The notes beneath the pieces were generated by a model. That model was not told the origin of the DNA and did no database searches. It saw nothing but the letters and a program-made list of their open reading frames with translations. Shown in pieces: positions 45,150-53,208 of a stretch of DNA of 64,000 nt (position 1 is its first letter; each line of letters opens with the position of its first letter). Made by a program: the position numbers and the translations under genes. Source of the stretch: Granulosicoccus antarcticus IMCC3135 (lineage in GTDB: Bacteria > Pseudomonadota > Gammaproteobacteria > Granulosicoccales > Granulosicoccaceae); contig NZ_CP018632.1 of NCBI RefSeq assembly GCF_002215215.1, forward strand, positions 2,662,501-2,726,500. The letters are read 5' to 3'.

Positions 45150-45839
45150 ATGCAGTGGGCATGGGTGGCGGAGTATTTTCCCAACTTCATTGATGGCATT
45201 GTCATCACATTGAAAATGCTGGGATTGTCTATTGCAATCGGTATGGCATTGGCAATTCCCATCGGTTTGGTGCAAGTGACCGGGCCTCGCTGGTTGGCCA
45301 TGCTGGCGCGTGCCTTTTGTACGATTATTCGGGGAACTCCTCTGTTGATACAACTCTGGTTGTTGTACTACGGTCTGGGTTCACTGTTTCCGCTGGTTCC
45401 GGAAATTCGTAATTCCTTTCTGTGGCCTTTGTTGCGTGATGCTTTTCCCTATGCAGTGTTGGCATTTTCACTGAGTGTGGCGGGTTACGAAGGTGAGATC
45501 ATGCGTGGCGCGTTCAAAGGGGTGCCCAAAGGCGAACTGGAAGCTGCACGTGCATTTGGAATGAGCCGTTTCACATTGCTGCGGCGAATCTGGCTGCCGC
45601 GAGCATTGCAGAATGTCCTACCCACGCTTGCAGGAGAGTTTGTTTTGACTCTCAAGGCGACTCCATTGGCCGCCACCATCACTGTTTTTGATGTGTATGG
45701 CGTGGGCACGCTGGTACGCCAGGAGACTTATCGTGTTTACGAACCCTTGCTGGTTGTTGCTGGCATCTACCTGTGCCTCACGGCGCTAATTGTCTTGTTC
45801 TTTCGCTGGCTGGAGCAGAGAATTCCTCGTCCAGCCTGA
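45150..45839 (+). CDS. Polar amino-acid ABC transporter permease (HisM/ArtM type)
   Basis: Second inner-membrane permease, 229 residues. It has the GTPLLIQLWLLYYGLG segment and the EAA-loop ELEAARAFGMSRFTLLRRIW. It pairs with the preceding permease. No ATP-binding (HisP-like) gene follows: the next gene, 14 bp after the stop, is a convergent transaminase. The ATPase must be encoded elsewhere or shared with another importer. Confidence 0.9.
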   Translation: MQWAWVAEYFPNFIDGIVITLKMLGLSIAIGMALAIPIGLVQVTGPRWLAMLARAFCTIIRGTPLLIQLWLLYYGLGSLFPLVPEIRNSFLWPLLRDAFPYAVLAFSLSVAGYEGEIMRGAFKGVPKGELEAARAFGMSRFTLLRRIWLPRALQNVLPTLAGEFVLTLKATPLAATITVFDVYGVGTLVRQETYRVYEPLLVVAGIYLCLTALIVLFFRWLEQRIPRPA

Positions 45840-45853
45840 GGGCTTGCAGAGGT

Positions 45854-47053
45854 TCAGGTTTCTGCTTTTTCCTTGATGAACTGACACATCAGACGTCCCG
45901 CATTTGCCAGCAGTTGTCCGTCCACGCAAAGTCCGATACGAACCAGGTAGCGACCACCCGGGCCGAAGCCATCACACGGCAAAACGGACACATCCTTGGA
46001 GGCCAGTAATTCCATGGCGAAATCAAAGGCTGTCATTCCAAGTGGTTCGACATCCAGCAATACGAACATGCCTTCTCCTGCATCAATTAGTCTGGCAGGT
46101 TCGATTGTGTCCAGGTGCTCAAGCAGAAGGGTACGTCGGTGTTGCATGACATTGCGTACGGTTTCAGGTGTACTGCTCGCTTCGCGGATGGCGACAGTTG
46201 CGGCATCCTGTATGAAAGAAGGGGTTCCGTAGTGCATGCACAATGACAGGCGGGCCAGGTGGCTGGCCAATGAGGCAGGGCCGATTACCCACCCAATACG
46301 CCAGCCTGTCATGCGATGTGATTTTGAAAGACTACCGATGGTAATCAGGATGCGTTCTGCACCCGGTATTTTATGTGGCAGCGCAACTGAACCTTTGGAG
46401 ACCAGGTCCAGGTAAACCGTGTCGAGCACAAGCCAGATATTGTTGGTCAGGCAAACTTCGGTGATGCGCTCTATTTGCTCCTGTGTGTAGCGACTGCCCA
46501 ATGGGTTGTTAGGTGTATTGAGCACAATTGCGCGAGTCTTGTCTGTGACAGCATCCAGAAGGTGTTGCACATCGAGTTGGTAACCGTTGCATGCTTCAAC
46601 CTGTACCGTAACCAGAGTGGCGCCCGATGCGCTGAAAGTAGCTTCGTAGGTTGTGTAATAAGGGGCGACAAGAATGACTTCATCACCGACTTCCAGCAAC
46701 ACCTGTGCGACTGAAAACAAAGCATTTTGCGCACCGGTACAGATAGTGACGTGATTGGCTGTGACTGCCTGGCCGGTGAGTGATTCATGATACTCGGCTG
46801 CGGCTTCACGCATCGCGAGTTGACCTCGGACATTGGCGTAGTGATGCCGTCCTTCGCGAAGGCTTTGAATCGCTTTGTCGACGACAATATCGGGCGTTGT
46901 TTCCTCTGTCTCCTGACCGATGCTCAGCAGAGTGATGACATCTCCGTCGGCAACTCTCTGCATGGCTTTTTCATGCACGGCCCATGGATCAATGGGAGCT
47001 TCGCCAGGCGCGCTGCCGCTGACAATACGATCGGTAAGAGAGGAAAATTTCAT
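45854..47053 (-). CDS. aruH: Class I/II aminotransferase, arginine:pyruvate transaminase-like
   Basis: PLP fold type I transaminase of 399 residues. The PLP lysine is in SLSKSHRMTGWR, with TGAQNALFSV, LNTPNNPLGS and the C-terminal RIGLCVDG. The stretches HYANVRGQLAMREA, SLSKSHRMTGWRIGWVIGPA and LCMHYGTPSFIQDAA strongly recall Pseudomonas AruH, which transfers the alpha-amino group of arginine to pyruvate. Its convergence with a basic-amino-acid-type importer suits arginine catabolism, but AruI and the rest of the pathway are not here; other 2-amino acids remain possible. Confidence 0.75.
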   Translation of the reverse strand: MKFSSLTDRIVSGSAPGEAPIDPWAVHEKAMQRVADGDVITLLSIGQETEETTPDIVVDKAIQSLREGRHHYANVRGQLAMREAAAEYHESLTGQAVTANHVTICTGAQNALFSVAQVLLEVGDEVILVAPYYTTYEATFSASGATLVTVQVEACNGYQLDVQHLLDAVTDKTRAIVLNTPNNPLGSRYTQEQIERITEVCLTNNIWLVLDTVYLDLVSKGSVALPHKIPGAERILITIGSLSKSHRMTGWRIGWVIGPASLASHLARLSLCMHYGTPSFIQDAATVAIREASSTPETVRNVMQHRRTLLLEHLDTIEPARLIDAGEGMFVLLDVEPLGMTAFDFAMELLASKDVSVLPCDGFGPGGRYLVRIGLCVDGQLLANAGRLMCQFIKEKAET

Positions 47054-47125
47054 CCCTACGATTATACGGTGCAGATGCCGAGTATGGAATAGAGCAAGGA
47101 GAATGGGATGAACGAATGTTTGCTT

Positions 47126-48325
47126 TTACCAGCAGAGCTCTGCGACACAGTAATGAGCGGCAGGCTCGGCAGCACCGTAAAAAGTTGAGGGGTCCGAACC
47201 CTGAGAGCTTTGCAACGGTTCGTAGCAGAAGGCAGGGTCTACATGTGTAGAGCGAGTTTTGCAGATGTCTCGAATGTCCTGACCTTCACCGTTCACTACT
47301 CGAAAGCGGAAGCGTGTCGGTGATAACTGGCGTACGAGCTCGAAGGACTCAGGGCTGTTTCGAAGCAGGTTTTCTATTTCGCTGGTGGACTGTTCTGTTG
47401 ATTGCTGTCGGATGAATTCTTCAAGGTTGCCATTGGTCTGATCGTTCAGGCGTTCAATTCGATATCCGCCTTCGTGCACGATAGAGTGATGTCTGGCGTA
47501 AATTGAGACGCCATTGTCGACACATGTAGAGCCGCCATCGGCCCAGTGCTGAATATGATGGATCTGCAGATGTCGCGTTTGCGTGCAGCCAGGATACTGG
47601 CAGTGTTGATCTCTATGTTTGATGGCACGTGTCATGGCAGGTGGCCAGAGGCGTGTTTTACGACCGATGTCGACGGGCTCGCCTTGTTCGTGCGTGATAG
47701 TGGAGATACTGCAATCGCAGGCAAGTCGGCGGGCCGTTTCGTCCGCAATGGGACCGGCGTTATGTATCGTGGGACGCTTGCTCGGTGCCGATGATTCAGC
47801 TGGGTTGTCCTCCTGTAGCTTGGAGGCATCTACTGACACAATGACCTGATAACGATCAGCAGTGGAGATATCGCGACCAGCATTTTGCAGGCTGTTCTCT
47901 GCCATGAGCGCGGCGGCGTCGGCACGACGCTGAGGCATGGATGCATCAATTTCATCCAGTTGTGCCAATGATTGTTCAACGCTATTGAGGAAGGCCTGGG
48001 CGACATCAGGTGGCAGCGCTAGTTTGATGAGCGTATTGCCGTTACTTGTCGAGCTCCATGTGAATGATCGAGCATCAATCTGTTGCAGGCTGCGTGCATT
48101 TTCACCATCGATGTCCGTTTGATCGGCATCCTGTTGCCAGCGATATTCGTTGCACAGACGCTCCACATCGGAGACTGATGCGTCCAGTGCGGTGTGACAC
48201 AGAAGGGCTTCATTGTTGGTATCAGCGACACGGGACAATAGACGTACGGTAGACCATGTAAGACTTCCGGCTCGGAATAATGCTCTGGTAATGGTAAGAA
48301 TACCATTGGGATTGAGAGTTGACAT
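47126..48325 (-). pseudogene. HNH endonuclease with DUF222/13E12 region, 5'-truncated by a TnpB element
   Basis: The 399-codon frame has the end of a DUF222 (13E12-repeat) domain, SLTWSTVRLLSRVA, and a C-terminal HNH nuclease motif HCQYPGCTQTRHLQIHHIQH and WADGGSTCVDNG-HHSIVHEGGY. Full-length relatives carry about 100 more residues before this point, including the WL-x-GLSP-xx-AR region, which is absent. The frame begins at the right end of an IS605-family element: the ATG at 48323-48325 lies inside the predicted element end, so a shortened protein could still be made. The missing 5' part is not found on the other side of the element. Confidence 0.75.
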
Positions 48326-49555
48326 CCTCCTCTCCCCCTAAAGAAAGAGGATTCCCACTAAGGAGCGCAATGTCCTGCGCCGAGACGGAGAATATTTCGA
48401 GCCGCGTTAACGTCACGATCATGCTGAACACCACATTCAACACATTGCCAGTCTCTTACCGAAAGAGCTCTTATTCCCTGCGGCCCGCACAGGCCTCCGC
48501 ATTCGGAGCACGCTCGCGTGGTATAGGCTTCATTGATTTCTCGGTAGACAATACCGGCCTGCTGGCTCTTGTAGTCGAGCATTGTCTTGAAGCTGGCCCA
48601 GCTTGCGTCAAGCACAGACTTGGCCATCGTGGTTTTTGTCAGCTTCGAGCTACTGACATCTCCCACGTAGATCTCGCCGCATCGATTGACCAGATTGCGG
48701 CTGAATTTATGCAGGGCATCTGCTCTGCGGTTCCTGATTTTTGCGTGAATCGCCCGGGCGCGCCGCTTGCGTCTTGCCCGTTGGGCCTTGGCAAGCTTGC
48801 CCTCCAGGTGGCGATACCAACGTCCCTCCAGCACGGTGCCATCGCTGCAGGTGGCCACGGTTTTCAGACCAAGATCGATACCAATACTATCTTGCCCCTT
48901 GGGACACGTGCGATCAACCGAGACACAGATGCAAAAATACCATCGACCGCGAGCATCCTCAGTGAAACAACCTGCCCTGAACTTGTAATTGGCAAGACCG
49001 AAGCTGTCCCATACCTTGAAGTGAGAACCTGCAAAGAAGACCTGCCCGTGCTTCCAGTGAGCTGCCCGAGCCTTGAAGGGCACCCACCCCAACGAGCGTT
49101 TATCGCCAAAACTCTTGCGCCACCTCAGCTTGCGACGCTTTGCCGAGTAGCGTTTGCTGGCGTAGTGTTCGGCCGTTTCCTGAATCGTACTGCTGCCAAT
49201 GTGCTCGAACTGCTTCGAGGCACCAACCGTGTAAGCAGAGAAATCAAATCCGGACATCCACCGACCACGCTCCCGAATCATACGATCAGACAGATCGTTG
49301 CAGTAGTTCCATACCAGATTGACTTCAGTCGCCATGCTGCGCAAAAGCGGCGCGTGGCGATCTTTTACCCTGACTTTGAGAACCTTGATGCATGTTGATT
49401 TCACAGCCCGATTGTATAACCGTTCCGCCCCCATTCACCCAGAAGGGCCAACAACAACTGGCAATGCATACAGCATTCCAATTCCTCCCCGCCCTGAACG
49501 GCGGGGTATCCTTGGAATTGAAGGGATGAAATTGCATTTCCAATAAAATACTGTC
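48319..49555 (-). mobile_element. IS200/IS605-family (IS1341-like) element carrying only tnpB
   Basis: The element is read from the minus strand. Right end: an imperfect palindrome (ATCCTC ... GAGGAT, 48324-48352) followed on the minus strand by GATGTCAA, a common 3' end of IS1341-type elements. Left end: a hairpin CCCCGCC/GGCGGGG at 49487-49506 upstream of tnpB. No tnpA (Y1 transposase) is present, so it depends on a helper or is immobile. The outer left boundary is approximate. Confidence 0.75.
48358..49434 (-). CDS. tnpB: TnpB-family RNA-guided nuclease with altered RuvC-II
   Basis: A 358-residue TnpB, ancestor-type of Cas12. It has the N-terminal helical domain with NLVWNYCNDL, RuvC-I DSIGIDLGLKTVA (D187), a zinc ribbon with C309, C312, C331 and C334, and RuvC-III HDRDVNAARNIL (D341). 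At the RuvC-II strand the usual VEDL is replaced by VGDVSSSKL (G258 where the catalytic glutamate should be). E302 in REINEAYTT is a possible substitute. Known TnpB proteins cut DNA next to a short motif with a guide RNA read out of the element's right end. The start may be internal (codon 11 GTG). Confidence 0.85.
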   Translation of the reverse strand: MGAERLYNRAVKSTCIKVLKVRVKDRHAPLLRSMATEVNLVWNYCNDLSDRMIRERGRWMSGFDFSAYTVGASKQFEHIGSSTIQETAEHYASKRYSAKRRKLRWRKSFGDKRSLGWVPFKARAAHWKHGQVFFAGSHFKVWDSFGLANYKFRAGCFTEDARGRWYFCICVSVDRTCPKGQDSIGIDLGLKTVATCSDGTVLEGRWYRHLEGKLAKAQRARRKRRARAIHAKIRNRRADALHKFSRNLVNRCGEIYVGDVSSSKLTKTTMAKSVLDASWASFKTMLDYKSQQAGIVYREINEAYTTRACSECGGLCGPQGIRALSVRDWQCVECGVQHDRDVNAARNILRLGAGHCAP

Positions 49556-49657
49556 TATTTATATAGTTATGTGTTTGCTATCCATCAACATGATGCGCAT
49601 GTTTATTGTCAAAATTTCAGTCCATGTCAAAATCTCTGCCGCATGTGAGGCAGTGTT

Positions 49658-49700
49658 CAGGCCGTTTTTCAGGCCGTTTTTCAGGCCGTTTTTCAGGCCG
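49658..49700. repeat. 12-bp tandem repeat beginning at the sortase stop codon
   Basis: Three exact CAGGCCGTTTTT units and a partial fourth. On the minus strand this reads GGCCTGAAAAAC repeated, and the sortase stop TGA (49693-49695) lies in the first unit after the gene. A read-through frame would add GLKN repeats. It lies between the sortase gene and the TnpB element. Confidence 0.85.
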
Positions 49701-50265
49701 CCACAGCGCGGGCGACCAGGCGTAAGGGGCCACCTGTCTGGGTCGGGTTGAAGGGGTAGCATGTGATCAACACCAGGCCGGCGTTCTCTCTGGAGATACT
49801 CAGCGTCTGGAGTCGGGTATCCACAATCTGTTTATCCATCAGTCGATAGCGATGGGTCTTGCCGTCGATGGTCTTCAGTTCAATCAATTCTCCTTCAGGC
49901 ACAGATTCGAGAAAAGCCAGATGAGTATCACGATGACCGCCGATGGCGATGGTCGAAGAACTGGCAAGCAGGGGATCTCCGCCTGCCAGCCCGGGGCCGA
50001 ACGCAAGCGCTTCACCGGAAGCGTCACTGAGCACAATCAGTGACTTGTCCATCCGGGGTATGGACAGTTGGGCTACGGTGCGGGTATCGGCCCACTGCCA
50101 CGGTTTTCCTGATACGCCCGATTGTTGGCTTGTTTGCCAGGCTGAATTGAGCAAATACTGAGCGAGCCAGGCCTTGCCTGACATCCAGGCGGCCTGTGAG
50201 CCTGTCACCAATGATATTCCGAGGATCAAGGCAGATAAAATTTGCAGACTGTATCGTGATGTCAT
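49693..50265 (-). CDS. Dedicated proteobacterial sortase (class GN)
   Basis: Membrane-anchored cysteine transpeptidase of 190 residues. It has an N-terminal hydrophobic segment (about 5-26), then the sortase core: H111 in AIGGHRDTHLAFL, catalytic C169 in LVLITCYPF, and R182 in GGPLRLVARAV. Gram-negative sortases of this class process one dedicated target encoded next door, and that target starts one base upstream on the same strand. Its cut site and the acceptor of the cleaved protein are not known. Confidence 0.92.
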   Translation of the reverse strand: MTSRYSLQILSALILGISLVTGSQAAWMSGKAWLAQYLLNSAWQTSQQSGVSGKPWQWADTRTVAQLSIPRMDKSLIVLSDASGEALAFGPGLAGGDPLLASSSTIAIGGHRDTHLAFLESVPEGELIELKTIDGKTHRYRLMDKQIVDTRLQTLSISRENAGLVLITCYPFNPTQTGGPLRLVARAVAA

Positions 50266-52361
50266 TATTGATTCCTCGTACGAGCCAGGCCGAATAGACT
50301 GAGGGCGGTCAAGCCGAGCAATAGACTGATCCAGCGTAAAGTGTCGGCGCCTGCAGATCCCTGAGGCAAGGCAATGTTCATCATACTGTTCCCCTTAGGA
50401 ATCAGATTGGCTACTTGCTGCTGGGTAAGTTGCTCCTCGATTGGGCGAATGGGTTGCTCCTCGATAGCGACAAAACTGGTGTAGTCCGTAACGAGACCTG
50501 CCTTCATGGCCAGTTGCGTAATCAGATGTTTGTTCAGTTCCTTGTCTGCCGAGTAGCGCTGCTCATCCATCAGAGTGTCGATCTTGCGACGCGTCCATTG
50601 CATGGCGATGGCAGGAGCACTAGCCTGTAAAACTCTGTCTTTTTGAGTGTCAGTGTCAGTTGCAGTTGCAGGTAATTGCACTGTTTGTCTCCAGCGTTCG
50701 CCGTGGTGCTTGCCGGTTATAACGAGCTGATCGACTTCAGCACTGATTTTCGCAACCCACATACCGGGGCGTTCTGCGTACAGATCAGGTAACGGACGGG
50801 GGTAGATTTCACCATGGCCATTGGGGTATTGCACCGCGATATCGGTGATTACCGGATTCACCAGACCATTCAGTAAATCGGTGATGGCACTGGCAACATC
50901 GTGTTCATCCAGAATGCTGACGGATACGCCGCGACCTGCCTCAGCGGCTTTTTCCAGAAACCAGGTATTCGGCGATGGGCCGATACCCACGGTGAACAGG
51001 CGGCTGTTGCCGAGCTGGTTCTTGATATGTTTCAGCAGCTCTTCCTCATAGCCTACGCTGCCGTCAGTAACGAATACAATTTGTCGTAATCGCTGCGCGT
51101 CTGCATCTACATCAGTGTCTGCACTTAGTGCAAACGACAAAGCGCTGAGCATTTCGGTCCCACCGTCGGCCGTCAGATTATCTGTAAATCGTCGGGCGTC
51201 CTTCTTGACGTTCTGATCAACTTGGCGGGACGCTGTAAACATCGGATAGTGGCGATCGTCAAAAGCCACGATATTCAGATAGTCATCGTCGGTGAGTCCG
51301 TCGATTGCATAGTGCAAGGCCTCTTTGGCTGCTCGCATGGAGACGCCTGCCATCGAACCGGACTTGTCCACGATAACGATCAGTTCGCGTGGCGTGGGAG
51401 TTTCATCATCTATGGATGCGGGCGGATTCACCAGTAGCTGTACATAACGCTCATTGTCGTGGCTGGCCACGAAAGCGTGCACGCTGGTGTCCTGTGCATA
51501 TTGTGCTGGCCATTCGATAATGAGGTCCTGGTCCATCGGGGCATCACTTATTTGCAGACCCTTGTCACTAGCTTCAAGTGTGTGGGTCGCACTGGAAACC
51601 GAAGCGTAATCAGTGAGTGGCGCTATTGTCAGTGATACGTTGAGACGGGGTCCGCGAGTGTATTCTGGCTGGGTGAAGCTGGAGACCACTGATTGGGCAT
51701 CCGGGGTTGCAGCATTGGTAAAGCGTGGCGTCAGGGTTGTCGGCAGGCGCAGCTGCAGTTGCTGCTCAGTGACATTGACGGGCAGCATGATATCCATGGT
51801 CACCTTGATTGATTCGCCAGGACCGATGTTTGCCAGATTCATCGTGAACAGGTTGGGGCGTTGCTGCTCCACCAGACTGGCAACCTGTCCGGCGTCGCTG
51901 GCGGCTTTGTAGGCGATTTTGGCTTCCTCGCGAGGCTGGATTTCAGCGATGATGGTGCGTTCCCCGACAACCATTTTCAGTCCCCGTACAGTTGCATCGG
52001 GTGGTAAAGGGAACAGGTAGCTACCTTCGAGCCACTGGTCGGTGGTATTACGGAATGTCTGCTCGAGCGTCATGTCTGCCAGCAGGCCCTGTACTTGCAG
52101 GTCGATGTCGGCATCGAGAACCAATGCATCGACATCACCGTCTGGATGATGCAGGATCAGTGAGGCATTGCTGGCTAGCTCATCGGCACGCGCCGTGCCG
52201 AGTGAAAGACTCAAAGTCAGCAATAACAAGCTGCAAATGGCCCAATGTGTGAACAAAGCGGGCATAAGCCTTGAGGATTGCACAGACGCCCTCAGCTTTG
52301 GCCTTGGCTCATGTCCGTTGTTGGTGGCAAGCGTTGTTGGAAGGGGATGGGTATGATGCAT
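50265..52361 (-). CDS. Sortase target protein with VIT and von Willebrand A domains
   Basis: Exported protein of up to 698 residues. After a signal peptide (start at 52361 or, more conventional in shape, at M33, 52265) come a VIT domain (about 70-200, with LEGSYLFPLPPDATVRGLKM), a VWA domain (about 325-500) with the metal site IVDKSGSMAG, and a C-terminal sorting signal: LPQGS at about 665, a hydrophobic helix and the basic tail ARTRNQ. This matches the 'marine proteobacterial sortase target' family. Its stop abuts the sortase start. Confidence 0.9.
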   Translation of the reverse strand: MHHTHPLPTTLATNNGHEPRPKLRASVQSSRLMPALFTHWAICSLLLLTLSLSLGTARADELASNASLILHHPDGDVDALVLDADIDLQVQGLLADMTLEQTFRNTTDQWLEGSYLFPLPPDATVRGLKMVVGERTIIAEIQPREEAKIAYKAASDAGQVASLVEQQRPNLFTMNLANIGPGESIKVTMDIMLPVNVTEQQLQLRLPTTLTPRFTNAATPDAQSVVSSFTQPEYTRGPRLNVSLTIAPLTDYASVSSATHTLEASDKGLQISDAPMDQDLIIEWPAQYAQDTSVHAFVASHDNERYVQLLVNPPASIDDETPTPRELIVIVDKSGSMAGVSMRAAKEALHYAIDGLTDDDYLNIVAFDDRHYPMFTASRQVDQNVKKDARRFTDNLTADGGTEMLSALSFALSADTDVDADAQRLRQIVFVTDGSVGYEEELLKHIKNQLGNSRLFTVGIGPSPNTWFLEKAAEAGRGVSVSILDEHDVASAITDLLNGLVNPVITDIAVQYPNGHGEIYPRPLPDLYAERPGMWVAKISAEVDQLVITGKHHGERWRQTVQLPATATDTDTQKDRVLQASAPAIAMQWTRRKIDTLMDEQRYSADKELNKHLITQLAMKAGLVTDYTSFVAIEEQPIRPIEEQLTQQQVANLIPKGNSMMNIALPQGSAGADTLRWISLLLGLTALSLFGLARTRNQ

Positions 52362-52465
52362 GGTGTTGGTGCGTGTGCTGTTCCAGAAGACAAGTACAGT
52401 AGATACGCCCAGCAGGACATGGCAGCGACAGAGTCTGGATCAACACGGATCAATTGTGACAAAAC

Positions 52466-53182
52466 ATGACTGAGCAGAACCCGTTACGGCGGATCGTGCT
52501 GGTGGAGGACGAGCCAGCATTAAGAGATAACTACACACTGGCTCTGAGCAAGGCCGGCTACGACGTGCACGGTTATGCGGATCCTGTGACGGCATTGGCA
52601 GCGGTCAGGCAGCGTTTGCCGGATGTTGCGATCATCGATATTGGCCTGGGGCGGGATAGTGAGGCTGGTTTTGATCTTTGCCGGCGACTGCGTGAGCTTT
52701 CAGCACGCCTGCCGATTCTGTTTCTGACTGCCCGTGATAGTGAGCTTGATGTGATCTCCGGTTTGCGCCTGGGTGCAGATGATTATCTGACCAAGGACAT
52801 CAGTCTTGCTCAGCTGGTGGCACGCGTGAGCACCGTACTTCGTCGTGTAGAAGCCTTCAGTCAGAGCGACGGAGATGAACCTGTACGTATTGTCGGATCA
52901 TTGGAATTGAACCAGCCTCGGCTCGTTGCCAAATGGCTGGGGCAAGTGGTAGAGCTGACGGTAACCGAATATTGGCTGGTTGATTGTCTGGCCAGAAATC
53001 CAGGGCAGGTACGAAGTCGGCAGCAATTGATGGATGCGGCGAATCTGGTACTGGACGATCAGACCATCACTGCACACGTCAAACGCATAAGAGCAAAATT
53101 TGTCAGCCTTGATGACTCATTCTCAGGAATCCAGACCGTGTATGGCCTCGGCTATAGGTGGATGGATAGCCAGCTGTACTGA
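52466..53182 (+). CDS. Response regulator of the dedicated sortase system (OmpR type)
   Basis: 238 residues: receiver with phospho-acceptor D58 (VAIIDIGLG) and conserved DYLTKD lysine, then an OmpR/PhoB winged helix (about 145-235) with LTVTEYWLVDCLARNPGQVR and HVKRIRAKF. It is divergent from the sortase target gene (about 100 bp between starts) and 26 bp before its kinase, so it probably controls the sortase pair. Confidence 0.9.
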   Translation: MTEQNPLRRIVLVEDEPALRDNYTLALSKAGYDVHGYADPVTALAAVRQRLPDVAIIDIGLGRDSEAGFDLCRRLRELSARLPILFLTARDSELDVISGLRLGADDYLTKDISLAQLVARVSTVLRRVEAFSQSDGDEPVRIVGSLELNQPRLVAKWLGQVVELTVTEYWLVDCLARNPGQVRSRQQLMDAANLVLDDQTITAHVKRIRAKFVSLDDSFSGIQTVYGLGYRWMDSQLY

Positions 53183-53208
53183 GCAGTAACAATGAGTAGA
53201 TACGTCTG

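Noticed and set aside
48319..49398. A 359-codon plus-strand frame opposite tnpB
   Set aside because: It is the antisense shadow of tnpB; the minus-strand product has clear RuvC and zinc-ribbon motifs, the plus-strand one has none.
49559..49762. A 67-codon minus-strand frame with GLKN repeats
   Set aside because: It overlaps the sortase 3' end in another frame and its repeat peptide is only the 12-bp tandem repeat translated.
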